From Karalla daura (taxonomy: Eukaryota; Chordata; Actinopteri; Chaetodontiformes; Leiognathidae): a DNA stretch of 64,000 nucleotides. The notes under the pieces are model-generated. The model made no database searches, was not told the DNA's origin, and saw only the letters and a list, made by a program, of their open reading frames with translations. The translations under genes and the position numbers were made by a program. Every line of letters begins with the position of its first letter. Positions within the stretch are counted from its first letter, which is position 1. Shown here piece after piece: positions 38,201 to 51,389 of the stretch. The DNA is taken from positions 18,512,497 through 18,576,496 of the forward strand of contig CM055188.1 of NCBI GenBank assembly GCA_029224185.1, read 5' to 3'.

Positions 38201-40989
38201 GTTTGCCCAGCGGGGAACTGATGTCCCGCTAGACGCCTCTTCAAAGTCAGGAGTTTTTTTTTTGACCAGAATATGTTTTGATACAGGAGCTTTCACCACC
38301 TTCCACTTATCCACTTATCTCAGTGTCCTGTAAATATCACGCTCCCGGTGTGAGCTCACACCCCCTCAGACACAGGAAGATGTTTCTTCCTTACTGTTCT
38401 TGTTGCCCTGATGCTGCATTGGACAACCTCCTTCCCCAGAGTGTTGCTGCTGTTTGCCCAGTCAGAGATTATATGGAAATTTCAGGTGACTGCCAGTTCA
38501 ATACCCAGACGTGTACAGGGAGAACTGGGGCCCAACAAATCAATCACTGACAATTAGACATATTTGTCCATTTAAGTGACTCTACAGCTCCAGAGCTACA
38601 CTGTGGGCTCAGTCAGGATATAGATCTAGTCTCCTAGATTTCCCTTGTGGTGCAGCAGAGAAATTAGAACCAGCTTTTTCATCAGGATGCTCTTGTCAAA
38701 CAGTAAAATTGAGCTGTTATCCCAACCTTTTCTTCATGAAAAACAATATCAGCTTGAAAAAAGAAAAAAAGAAGAAAGAAATGAAATTGCTAATTAAACA
38801 ATTAAGAAACTTTTTTCATGTTTGTTTTTGTGTCATCAACACAGTTGGCACTACTTTAACAGCTCACTAAATATTCAGGGGGTTATTTTGTCACCTAGCA
38901 ACTGCAAAATGTTGTTACACAATGTGCATCTGGTTCCATATTTTTCCATATTTACAGAAACATTTTTTTGTCTCTGTGGTATAATATTTCACATGTAAGA
39001 ATGTTCTGCAGCTCTACCTATGTTGGAACGAGTGGGTTTGGTCACTCGGGACTTTGGAGTGCTTGGAGGTGAGGGGGAAGCTGATTTTTCTGAAAAGAAA
39101 GAAAAAGCTGGTAATTATAATTTGGAACAGGGACTCTAACTGCTACTGTTAAAACACATGCTGTTTCCTACTAAGATTAGTAGCTAGCTCTATGCATTTG
39201 CACTCAAACACAGCCTGTATTCCAGATACTGTTTAGTAAATGTTTGACTTTTTTTGTTTTTTTTTGTTTTTTTTTCAGATGCAAGGTGTCCTGTGATCTT
39301 TTTTAAATTTCTTTATACAATATGTATGTGTGGTGCTCTTTCTGGCCTTGGCCCCTTAAGTATCATTTATTCCCTCAGCTTGAGTTAGACACACAGTTGC
39401 ACAGTCTAGTGTTGCAAGGATAAAAGTCACCATTCGTTTGGATCCACTAATGAGTTGGGATTAATGTGAATGTGTAATTAGTTAATTATTACTCATTATG
39501 TTTGCTATTGGAGAAGAAATCACAAACTTCATCTGAGAGGAAGTTGACGGTTTTCTAATGAAAGGAGGCATCAGAGTGCTCTCTGCTGATGGCAAGGGCA
39601 TAACAGCAAGGAAGGTCAATTGTTCACAGAGGAGCTCAGTGTTTGGTGCATTTCCATTCTGCCCACTTAATAGGAAGTGTTCAACTGTGAGAAAACTGAT
39701 TTATTCAGGCTTGCAGCAGTCTCACCTGTTGTTATTTTCTCAGTCTAAAGCATGCACATACTACCATTAAAATGACTACTGCTGCTACTACTGTCGAACA
39801 TGTCATACCAACATAAAGGAAATTTATTAGTGTGTATTGACAAACTGCATTTGACATTGACAACTCAGCAGAGCAGAGATTGAAATAATGTGTTGGTGTG
39901 GCATGTCACAATTTTTACATGAGGATGGATCTACATACTGTGCACAACTGGCGAATAAAGGGAGGGCTACAGAAAATAAAAAAATATAAACAGCAGAAAG
40001 AAACAACACTTTGCTAGGACCTTCCCACATGCACATGCACACAATATACAGTGATCAAAGGTAAGCTGCACTTGTTAGTGGTATAAAAAGAACCAGATGA
40101 TGATTAACTAGAGTCCTACACACATAGACACAGACAGACATACACACAAACACACACGCACACACATGCATACACACACACACATACACACACACACACT
40201 ATCGTCATGACTCCTACAAAATTGCAGTTCCATTCATGGAAAATCACTCCTTCTCCCTGTAATCATTTCTGGCTTTTCAGCTGGCAAAACACAACTGAAA
40301 AGCACCAATTAAGTTTTTCTGTGTAATTGTGTGGAAGCAGAATTCAACTCCCACACAAGCTTTTTGCTTGTACAAATCTTGGACGATGTATTTCTTAAAG
40401 GCGTTTCTAACTGTGTATGATGTCACCAGTTCCTGTAGATCATTTACAAAATAAGTAATGACAATTAACATTCACAACAATCTAATTCCCTATCCACTCG
40501 TTAAGGCCACCTAGACAACTAACCAATGCTTGACTTGACTTTGAGCCAGCTAAAGAAAAGCATGAATATGATATGTAATTAAAGGGAAAAAAAAGTACAA
40601 ACTGGTTTATTACGATTTCTAAACCTCCATGTATTTGACAATTACACAATTGCGATATCAAACCCTCAGTTCCCACCCTGCTCAGAGCAATGTTCTTTTT
40701 TAGCTGATTGTTACACAGCTCCAATCAATAAGCACTTTGCTCTCTCAAGACATTGACAAATGAAAACCTCCATCACTCCCCATGAAATTGTTTATCCACA
40801 AAAATAACTTACATGGAAATATGAAAAGCTTGGTTCGCTAGGCATATCGCACATCCCACTTGTTTGATGCCGGCTTGAAATAGTGAAACGGCTTTGTCAC
40901 CTTCCTCACTAAGCACAAATTCTGCTTTGACAATTCTTTTTGTTTCTTCCAGAAAGCAACTACACACAGCAATCTACACACACACATCT

Positions 40990-41024
<35 letters not shown>

Positions 41025-42733
41025 CACACAGATCGCTTTTTTACTAGGTTTCTAGTCCTTCCACTACTCACGTGTTTCCAGGGTTGTAGTGCACTCCTCA
41101 GTTACAACAGGTCCACAGCCCACCATGGTGCAGGAGCGCAGGTAGATCTTATATTTGCTCACAGGCTCCAGGTCTCGCAGCATCCACTTGGTGGTGTCTG
41201 GGTTGCTAATATCGACTCTTTGCAGTGGCCCCACTTCTTCGGTGTCATTTACTAGATGTGACAATGGCAACAAAAGTGCAGGATTTAAGGATTTAAATTA
41301 GTAGCAAGCAGTAGTGAGGAGCAAAAGTAAATGGTTGAAATAATGACCTTTGCCATTGAAAAAGTGTTGAAATAAAGAGCAATTTGCATTTCTGTGCCAT
41401 TTTTTTTACTCTCGCCAACGTGTATTAGCTTTGCTGAAATGCATGTGCTTAAGAAAATGGTAATAAACTAAATATATTCTAATTACATCTTAAATGTTAT
41501 ATGAGAGAGTGAATGGTGTAGTGGTGTAAGTTGGATATAAACACGAGCAAACGCCCATGACACCAGTGGGTGCTAAGTCGGTAAGGAGATAAATGAATTA
41601 ATGATTTTATGTATATATTTTTATCATTTTACTTATGAGAAAGGGGTAAAAAAAAAAAAAAAAACTACTACTGGCTAAACTAGTGGCATTTCAGAACATT
41701 TCCAGGTAAAAATCTCTCTCTAGCTATCACTTTTTTTTAATTTAATTGTGTGCGCTTTTGGCATGCGCATGCTACTTATTTGACACATTTAAGTTATAAT
41801 GCACTGAACAAACAGACTGCACATAGCATATTCACATATTGGTGCTGTCTCTGTCTGTGCTATGATAGAATCACATTTTTTCACAATGTAAAGCAGCCTA
41901 CTGGGCAAGGAAGTGGCATTTATGGTCAGAACAGAAAACATACGCAGCATGTGTCGAAGTGACCTTTGCAGTGAAAGGGGTGTCACATCTCTTTGGTAGC
42001 AGGCAACAAAACAATGACAAAAATGTATTGGTGTGGTGTTTGTTTCGCCTGGACACCACCTGCTGTTATCAGACATTGCAACTCCTTTCTGTGAGCACTT
42101 TTCTGTGCTCTGTTTTGTTCCCGGGTACAAAAATGTTCAATTTTTCGTAAATTATGCAATCATGGCTGCTACAGGGACAAGTCCATAAGTCCCCTTTCTT
42201 CTCTGCAGACACACAATTTCCTCACTATTCCAGAAACACACAGGCCTGAAAACAGGAATGTGGGATGTTCTAAGGTGAATTGGATTGAAGCTGTAGACTT
42301 GTGATGAGTTCAGACAAAAATGTCGCCAGCTCTGCTGTGCTAAAAAATGTGTTGCCTTGTGAAGTGTGGAGAGACCAAGACCCATGACCTGAGAGTGACT
42401 TTAAATAGAGCCAACATTGTAAAAAGAAAAACAATACAAGACACAGATAGACAGATATATAGGTAAACAGCCAGACAGACAGTCAGCCAGTCAGTCAGTC
42501 CTTGGAATAGATAAGAGTCCTTGGAAGGGTTACTTCAGGCAGTACTTTTAAGTGTCACAATAGATGAGTGTGACAGTAGAGTGTGAGCTCTCAGCTTCAC
42601 CCTTTTTTGACACACTTTGTCAATATAGTGTCTTGCTCTTGTCCTGAGAGGACAAGCTGTTGTTTTCAGTAGTAATGTGTTTCCCATTTTCCATCGAAAG
42701 TGTTGCCTCGATGGAAAAAAGAGAGAAGGAAGA

Positions 42734-42798
<65 letters not shown>

Positions 42799-45456
42799 CA
42801 TACTTTTTTCTGGTGTGATTAATACAATTTTAGTCTCTGGCACAAGTAGCTATGATTGAGAAATTGATTTGCAAACACTCCTTCATCATAGTATGACCCT
42901 CTTATTTTGATTGGTGACTTGTAATTTAAGTGTTACAGCCCTGGCTACTTTGTATCATGTATGTGTATTGTGTGTTAATTGTCTGCACTGTTTTCTCTCC
43001 AGCTTGTGTCTCTCACCTGAGCAGCAGCCAGGGTAAAATGAGAGAGAAAAAGAGTAAAAAACATTTGTGGCTAGTGGATGGTGATTTGTTATGGCCAGTA
43101 ATCCTCCCTACATTTAGCAGAAATAAAACAAGAGGCCTTCTTGTCCCTATTAGAGTTCTGCAAATATCACCCTCCTCCTGACAGCAGACAAAGACCCAAT
43201 ACTTTCAGCTAACTATCGTCATAACTCTGCTGATTATTATAGTAAAAGTAATATTTTTATTCCTCTTCTTCTTCTAGTTCTTCTTCTTCTTCTTGGTCTT
43301 CTTGTTCTTCTTGTTGTTATTGGTATTGTTATACCCCGATCACCCTGATCAGGCAGGTAGGGCAGACAGACAAAAATGTCCTTTCTCTGCCCTATAAAAG
43401 TAATTTTGGATAATGGAGTCTCATCAGAAACATCAGTTAAACTTAAAACAGCTCACGTTGCACTGCTGTTAAGACAAATGATAAGATCTCTCTGAGGTTC
43501 ACCCTGTAGAGTGAAACCAGACAGAGCTGTCCACTGTCTCCTTTTGTTTTTGTTTTTTCACATTCCTCAAACCCCAATGGTTTTAGGATTATGGGAAATA
43601 TTCTTAAAATAAAAAAAGCTATTCAGCAAAACATAATCATCAGAGGGAAACAAGTCTTTATGTCGATCATGTACTACTCTCCCTTCAGAATCTGCAATCT
43701 TCCACAGTCTCAGAGCACACCATCCACACCGCTACAGTTGGGGAATATCAGATGTCTGATCCAGGGTGTGACAACTTCAACTTCAACCAGGCAATTCACC
43801 ATTGCTCAGAAAAACAGAGGATGACCTCATGTGCTGCATAATGTAAAAACACATTATTTCAAAGCAGGCATGTTTTACTGTATCAACACACTGGTGTTAA
43901 TGCACACTCTATTGTTGTTGTAACGACAGGTCCAGCTGTTAAACCTGAGATATGCAAAAGTGATTTTACAGATACTGGGAAGACTGGCATAACCCTAAAA
44001 ACATCTATGCTGCAGCTTGACATTTCACTTGTGTTACTTATGATGCCATAGCGTTATACTGCAATTTCACGCATTGGCATGCACACTTGCACACACACAC
44101 ACACAAACACAAAGAATACTTATAATGTAAGTCAGATTTGAAGGAGTTCATCAACTTCTGAGGCACTACGTTGTGTGGACCTCTTGTGCAGCTGCCAAAT
44201 CAAACTCTACTAGCCAGGAAGTGTGACACTAAGGCATTGCTGGAAGTTAGTCATCGTTACTATTGAGCTTTTAGTTTGAGGTCGGACAAGTGTGTGCACA
44301 TGTGACGCATTCAGTGGTGCACCACCCCACCCTATCCCGATGCTGGACAGGATCAGGTCAGGACAAGTGGCCCTTAACAGACTGCGACACAGTGGCCTTG
44401 GTCAGCACTGGTCGAGCTGTGATAGTGACGTGTAGGCCAGCAGATGTCATTCTGACATGCTTCCTAAACACACACTCTCTCAGTGTGACCTGGGTCCTAT
44501 TAGAGCAGCACAATGATTCTCCTTCCTGGGCTGAGAAACATGGGTTGGACGACACCAGAAAGCTAAAGATCCTCCTCCTTTTTGTCCTTTGCATGCCTGC
44601 CTTTAGAATACAGCACAGAGGTAGCAGCTGTGTATTTTTAACTATGGGACTGGTCAGGTCCAATATGCAATTTCTGTCTCCAGATAAAAATATGCGGCCT
44701 GTGTGTTTTTGGATTAACTTGATTTTTTTTGCTTAAGATAGTATAAACTGAAAAGCAACAAAAGGGAAGAAAAAAACAAACAAATAAAAAATAACCCATC
44801 CTAGAGGTAACACAGGGGCATGACTATTTTATCTGACTTAGTTAAGCGCAAACATGAGGCATAGGGTATACGTACTGAGCTGATACTCGAGCAGATACCC
44901 GGTGAGAATCCCATTAGGCTCCAATGGTGGGGCCCAGGCCAAAGAGGCAGTGTGCTTCTGTACGTCTGTGACCCTGAAAACAGGATTTTTCTCCGGTACT
45001 GCAGGGGCAAAGAAGGTAACACACACAGTAAGCAGTCAAATTCTGCAACCCAGTTTCCTCGGCTATTATAAGATTTTCCCTTCAGTAGTTCAGTTGTAGA
45101 ATCAATACACTCCGTGCTGGTTTTCCACAATCCTACCTCCCTCTAGGGTTTTGAAGTTGACGGGATGGCTGCCCGGGCCGTTCCCCCGCCCGTTGAAGGT
45201 CATGACGATGAGGCTGTACTCAGAGAAAGGCGTTAGTCCAGGCACCACAGCATGGCTCCGGTCCCCAGGGAATGTCAGGGAGTGTTTGTCTCCATGGCTT
45301 TTCTTTGAGTCTACCAGGCTGCACAGACGCCACCAACTTATCTACATCAGGAAAGAGAAGCACAGTTTTCCTGAGCAGGGGCTGCAAGACAACTTTGAAA
45401 CATGTGCATATGTGCAGTTCATGCGTTATGTATGAGTTATTGTGTGTGTTTGTGGG

Positions 45457-45504
<48 letters not shown>

Positions 45505-46231
45505 TGCGTGCAAGTAAAGGAGACAGAGTGGGGTGAGAGAGGCAAATGTTTAGAGCAAGGTCAGGGCTATTCCTTTTAAGCAGTGTCTAAAAACAAAGGT
45601 CTGTTTTTTTGAAGTATTACCCTGTAGCCTCCCAGATGTCCATGTAACTTGTCCTTGTGTACACGTGCCCAGCTAACATTGACCATTGAGCTGTTCAGCA
45701 CCTCCACAACCACATTATCAGGTGCAGCAGAGGGAACTGTAAAGGAAAACATTAATCAGAATGAGTTAAAAGTAACCTGTAAATTAGACAAATAAAACAA
45801 GAGCAGTGGGGAAAGATACTCATAAAACACCTTGAGTTATTCTGAACAACTCAAGTTACGTTACATCAGTCTACATCAGAAATGAAGGACAGAAGACAAA
45901 ATCTATCAACTAGCATAGCTAGATTGCTACACCTTTTTACAAGGACTGAGATGGACTTACAGTCACAAAAGCTAACCTAAATGATCAAACATTTGGCCTT
46001 AATGGTGTGAATACTGCAATCTGTAACACCACATTTGAGTGAGGACACAACAAGGGGAGGAATCATAACCTGAGGTGACCTCCTGAGGACAAGTCCAGAA
46101 GAAAGCTGAAGAGAAAATACAGTAAAGCTCTACACGCTGTTTTTATCTTATTGCATTATGTCTACTTATGTCTACTTGTGAACTTAAAACACCCCAGAAA
46201 AAAAAAGCAGAACAAAACAAAATACAACACA

Positions 46232-46290
<59 letters not shown>

Positions 46291-49200
46291 ATAGGTGTGT
46301 GTGTGTATATATTCTTCTTACATATGTATTTTTATACATTTATATGTCATCAGATTATCCCAGGTGCATAATTTGTTTCATTCACCAGGACTACCTGCCA
46401 TTGTTTTTGCAATGAATAACACAAACACAACTCTTTTTACACTATTTTTAGTTTGTAGCAAAAAAGATGTATAGCTAGATTTTAAGATCTCATAAGTAAC
46501 CCAATGTGATTCTTTTGTTTTCATGACATGCTGATATGTTCCATCAGTGGGCCTTTCAGAGGGGTTTTGTGGTTTCTCAAGAAAAAATGAAACAACCAAT
46601 AATTAAGATTTTGGATGCTGAGGAACTCAAGCTCCAGCGAGCAAATTCCAACTTTTTTCAAGTAAATTTACGACTTTATTAGTCTCAGAAAATTGCAGTT
46701 TATTCTCTGAAAATTCTGACATTTTTTCTTGTAATATGATGACTTCATTCTTGGAATATTATGGCTTTATTATCATAATATTATAACTTTATTCTCAAAG
46801 TCAGATTTTACTTTTTTTCTCAATACTTCAACATAGCAGAAATTGGTGATTTTTTTTTTTAATTATTGCAGGTTTGTAAGTGTGAGGAAAACTGGGCCAA
46901 TTGCATTCACATGTAACCTCAAAATGTTAACAGCAAATATTGATACTCACAGTCCTCCCCTGAGTAGCCAGTAGTTATTTTGGGTTCAGGGCCCCAGCCC
47001 TGATGATTCTTAGCTTGGATCTTGATCTCATAGGGCACAAACGTGGGAGTGTTCTTCACGACAAAGGAGTGCCTCTTCACCATGTGCTCCTTCCATTCCT
47101 CTTGCACGTCTTGTCTCCTGTAACTCACCTTGTACTCGAGACCTGGACCATTGTGCTCAATTGGCAGCAAGGGCTGAAAGATAGAGGGCAAAGAAAGTCA
47201 GAAAAATGAGGGAAGAACAGTGGTATGCATGGTTTCATCAAGACTTTTGCAGTTGCATAAAACGCCTCTTTTGACATTTCACAGCTCATTGTCACTGCCT
47301 CTGATGAATTTGAACGACAGGCTCACCCAATGAGCTGTGCCTTGAATGCCCACAGTGTTTTATCAGACTATCCAATAAAACAATGGAACAATTGACCTGG
47401 TCTAGCACGATGGCTCTTCTTCTATATAGAGCTTGCTAAGACACCACAGATGAAAAGATTTATCCCTTCACAGAAGCCTGTCTGTGAGAAAGAGAATGAG
47501 ATATAATTATCCACGAAAGCGAAACATTAATGGGAGAGCTCATGAATCCAGTATTTGGTGGCCTGTGACACCAAGACAGGGGAACCAGATAATATGTGAC
47601 GGCGAGATTTATGTTTTTGAAAAAAAGCTGAATGTGTTACTGTACTTGTTAAAAGAAAATGTCTCCTTTTCATACTGGTCCATTCTCTTTCTAATCAAAG
47701 AAGAGCTCCTTTCAATGGAAACCCATTAATAGTGATCAAGAAAATGGTGTTTCTAAAGATCTGAATCACAGAATGAAGCATCAAATATAGGCCATTTCTA
47801 TTCCTTATTTCTTTGGGTGACTGCCTATGAAATGCTGATAACACCTCATCAGTGTTCTCTCTCAGAGATGCGCTCTGAATTCCAAAGCCTATAGCTTTGT
47901 GAATAATTAACTCTGCTAAAGTAGCTGATGTTAGAGAATTTGAAATTTGAGGTTGATAAGCGACCAAACTGTTTCTTACCTCCCAGTTGATATCCATTTC
48001 AGAAGGCAAATGGCCTTCAATCTTGATATTTTCTGGGTTTTTGTCAGGGGCTGTGGACAAGAAAGGGTATGGATTTTTAAACAATGTATGTGTAAAAACT
48101 CTTCAGTGAACAGACACACAAGAGAATGGATTGTCAAAAAAAGAGTGTTAAGTTGTTCATTGAGCAACAATGCTGGCAGCTCAAGAGTCCTAAACAACCT
48201 ATAAAAAAGTATAATAAACATTAAAAGGAGGATTAATCAAACCTGCTGCGGGGGTCTTGTATCTCTCTGTTGGCTTGCTGGGTGGCCCCCGCCCTACAGC
48301 GTTAACACCGGACACACGGAAGTGATAGTTGACGTGACCGTGGAGTTTGAGGACAGCTGAGTTGTGGTTACCGGGTACTTGGAGCAGCTCCTTCCAGTTT
48401 CCTGGCTCCCACTGGCTTTCCTCATACTCAATAATAAACTCTATCAACAGGCAGAGAGACAATCAGTGCTATGGTTGTTGCCAAAGGATTGCTTATCTAA
48501 CCACCAGCTGTGCAGAAAACCATGCTCTGGGCTTGTGTTTTCCTCTGGGAGACTAATCATAATTCATGCTTGGAAGAATCAATAATAGATTCATATTGTA
48601 CAAGATGGTATCAAACAAATCTATTTACATACAGGATGATGCCCAAAAATGTGTCTCATATTAATGCTATGACCTACATGAAATCCTGATTCAGTGTGCT
48701 GCTCTGTACTGTATGTGATGACACCTGCATGCACAGATGATCTTTCTACCTGTAATTGAGCTGTTGTGATCATCTCCAGGGATCCATCTCAGTTTGACAC
48801 TTTTGCTCTTGTGTTCAGACAGCTGCAAGACCTCAGGTGCATCAGGAACATCTGAAAACCATCAGAACTACATTGGCTCTGGGGCAAATCACAGCTAAAA
48901 TCAAATTTTGCAGCAAAAAAAAAAGCCTAAAGGAACTAAGGGTCAATGAGATCATCCCGTGTTAGACAATGTGAAACAAGCTGCATCACTGCATACCACT
49001 GTAGTTGTTATCTTTCAACTTTTAAATGTCAGAAAAATAGCAGAAAACAGTGAGCTAAACACACCACTGTGTTAATAGTATGTGAATTCACGCTCTACAT
49101 ATTCATCCATTTATGAATGTGTGAGATATTAGAACAGCACCACAGGGCTTTTATCTTTCGACCCGGAGCGGAGATATTGTTTACGTGTTGGCTCACCTAA

Positions 49201-51316
49201 CACCATGAGCAGTGCTGAAGCTGAGTCTTGGTCCACTGGAGTTCTTGCCACACATGTGTACACACCCTGGTCTCTGTGGCTTACATTGAGAACTTGAAGA
49301 ATACCATCTTCCACAAAGTATCTGTTGACAGAAGGATAGAGACACAATATCGACTGACAAAACTGTAAAGCAAAGGGATTGAGATGGACTCTGCAGTGAT
49401 GAAATCCCTATCCTACCTTGAATTTTCAGTGTCGTTGAGGGCTAGTGCCACATTATCTTTTTCCCAGAGGAGTTCAAAGTCATTGCTGAAGGACTTGTCG
49501 TACTCTGCGAGGCATGAGAGCTCTGCTGTGGCACCTATTAATATCTGCAGGTCCTCCGGGGGCTCAACTATTCTTGTGGGATCTGGTGGAAGCACAAGCG
49601 AATTAGTTACATTTCAAGGAGTGGGAGCCAATTTTACGCACTATCACGGCCCAAACTGTTTACCTTTCACCATGAGCATGGCAACGATGGCAGATGATCC
49701 CTCTATGTTTTTGGCTGAACACACGTACTGCCCTGTATCTTCTTTTACTACGCTGTGGATCTCAAGAGACCCATTGTCATGAACAGTAAACCTTCGCCCC
49801 TCAACAGATGTAGAGGAGTCATCTTTGCTCCTGTTAAGAACAAACACCCACTGAAGACTCCTGAAGTTTTCTCAGGTCAAGTATAATACACACAACATCA
49901 CTTCAAATCTGAAAGTGCTATTTATGTGTTGCAGCAACACATAAATAAAAAGAGTAGCAGGAGTAACAGATCAGAATTTAAAAAAAAAACAGCATCTCAG
50001 CGTTTCCACGTCCATTGAGAAGCTGAGATTTGCTGCTCTCTGCTGGCATAAAGGGAGACAGAAGCAAACTGTGCACTCACCAAGTAATGTCAGAGGGAGG
50101 AGAGCTGAAGACCTTGCAGTGCATCATCACTCCTTTCCCTTCTACGGCAGAGTAATCTTCCCCTTCAGTGGTCAAAATCATGGGGGGCAGATCTGTAAAA
50201 GCCATGTACGAATCTCGTCATCAATCTGAGTTGTGTTAGAGAAGCAGAGGCGGCTCTATTGCACATTGTAGAGCACAAAGAAGTGTAGGTGATGACTTTA
50301 ACAAAGAAAAAAGCACCTCTTCAGGTCAGAAATTAAGAAGTCTAAAAACATGTCCAGGCTGTCAGAGATATGTCAATGTGAAAATGAAATCAAAGAAGAA
50401 AACAATGGAATAATATTGAGTTAGCCAAGCCCAAGCACCTTATCAGTTAAAGTCAAAGCTTCTCATTAAAATTGTCTGTCTCTCCTAATTGTTTACAAAG
50501 GCAGCAGCTGGGACTTTGTATTCAGACATGGTCCAGGTTTATTAAATTCTGTGTCACCGAGGAACCAACGCTGCCCCCCACGTTTGTGCTGAGCAACAGA
50601 AAACATTATTACGTTATTTTTCTTTTCTTATGATTAAATTATTAGGAAATTATTGTAGTATTGTAGAACTGATTATTTGATTTATTCATACATGCATGTA
50701 TCTATCTGTACTTGTAAGACAGCACATAGTTTTATTACTTACAGCTTGTGCACCCCCACCCTTCCCCAGTTCCTCACTGCTTAATGGGCATACGGCAACA
50801 TCAGCACCAGTGTGGTGACACATCCATCAGCAAAAGTGACTTAAAAACCATAAAAACTGTAGGACTTACTCATGATCATAATGTTTGCATTCGACAGTAG
50901 GGTCCCATGTTTGTTGGAGGCCTCGCATTGATAGACTGCACTATCAGATGCTTTGCTGTTGTGTATAACTATGACATCATTTAACATCCTCCTGTTGGCT
51001 ACTGGGGCCTCTGTGATGGAGCAAAGAGAAACAAAGGTTTTAGATCGTCAACTTCCCTGTTTGTAACTTATAGACAGAAATGGCTTGTTGTAGACAGTAC
51101 AGGATGAAATCAATATATCAGAAACAGAGGAAATATATTTTTCTTCCACACATTTTTCTTCCCTGTTAAACTTCAAAACCCATAACGCAAGTCAGACAGG
51201 AGGATTTTGGCCAGAGATTCACTAAAACATTCAAGCATATTGAAGCAGGTTTTCTTTTAATAAAATGGGCCAGGCTACCTAAACTGCCAGGACCATATTG
51301 TTTTGCTGCATGTTCT

Positions 51317-51389
<73 letters not shown>

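Noticed and set aside
42152..42385. 77-codon minus-strand frame in chl1 intron 20
   Set aside because: No homology, no splice borders that keep chl1 frame.
44290..44736. 148-codon plus-strand frame
   Set aside because: Lies in a chl1 intron, shows no domain or conserved pattern and has no splice partners; chance frame.
47695..48084. 129-codon minus-strand frame treated as one exon
   Set aside because: Only 47980-48050 is exon 16; the rest reads through the donor into intron.
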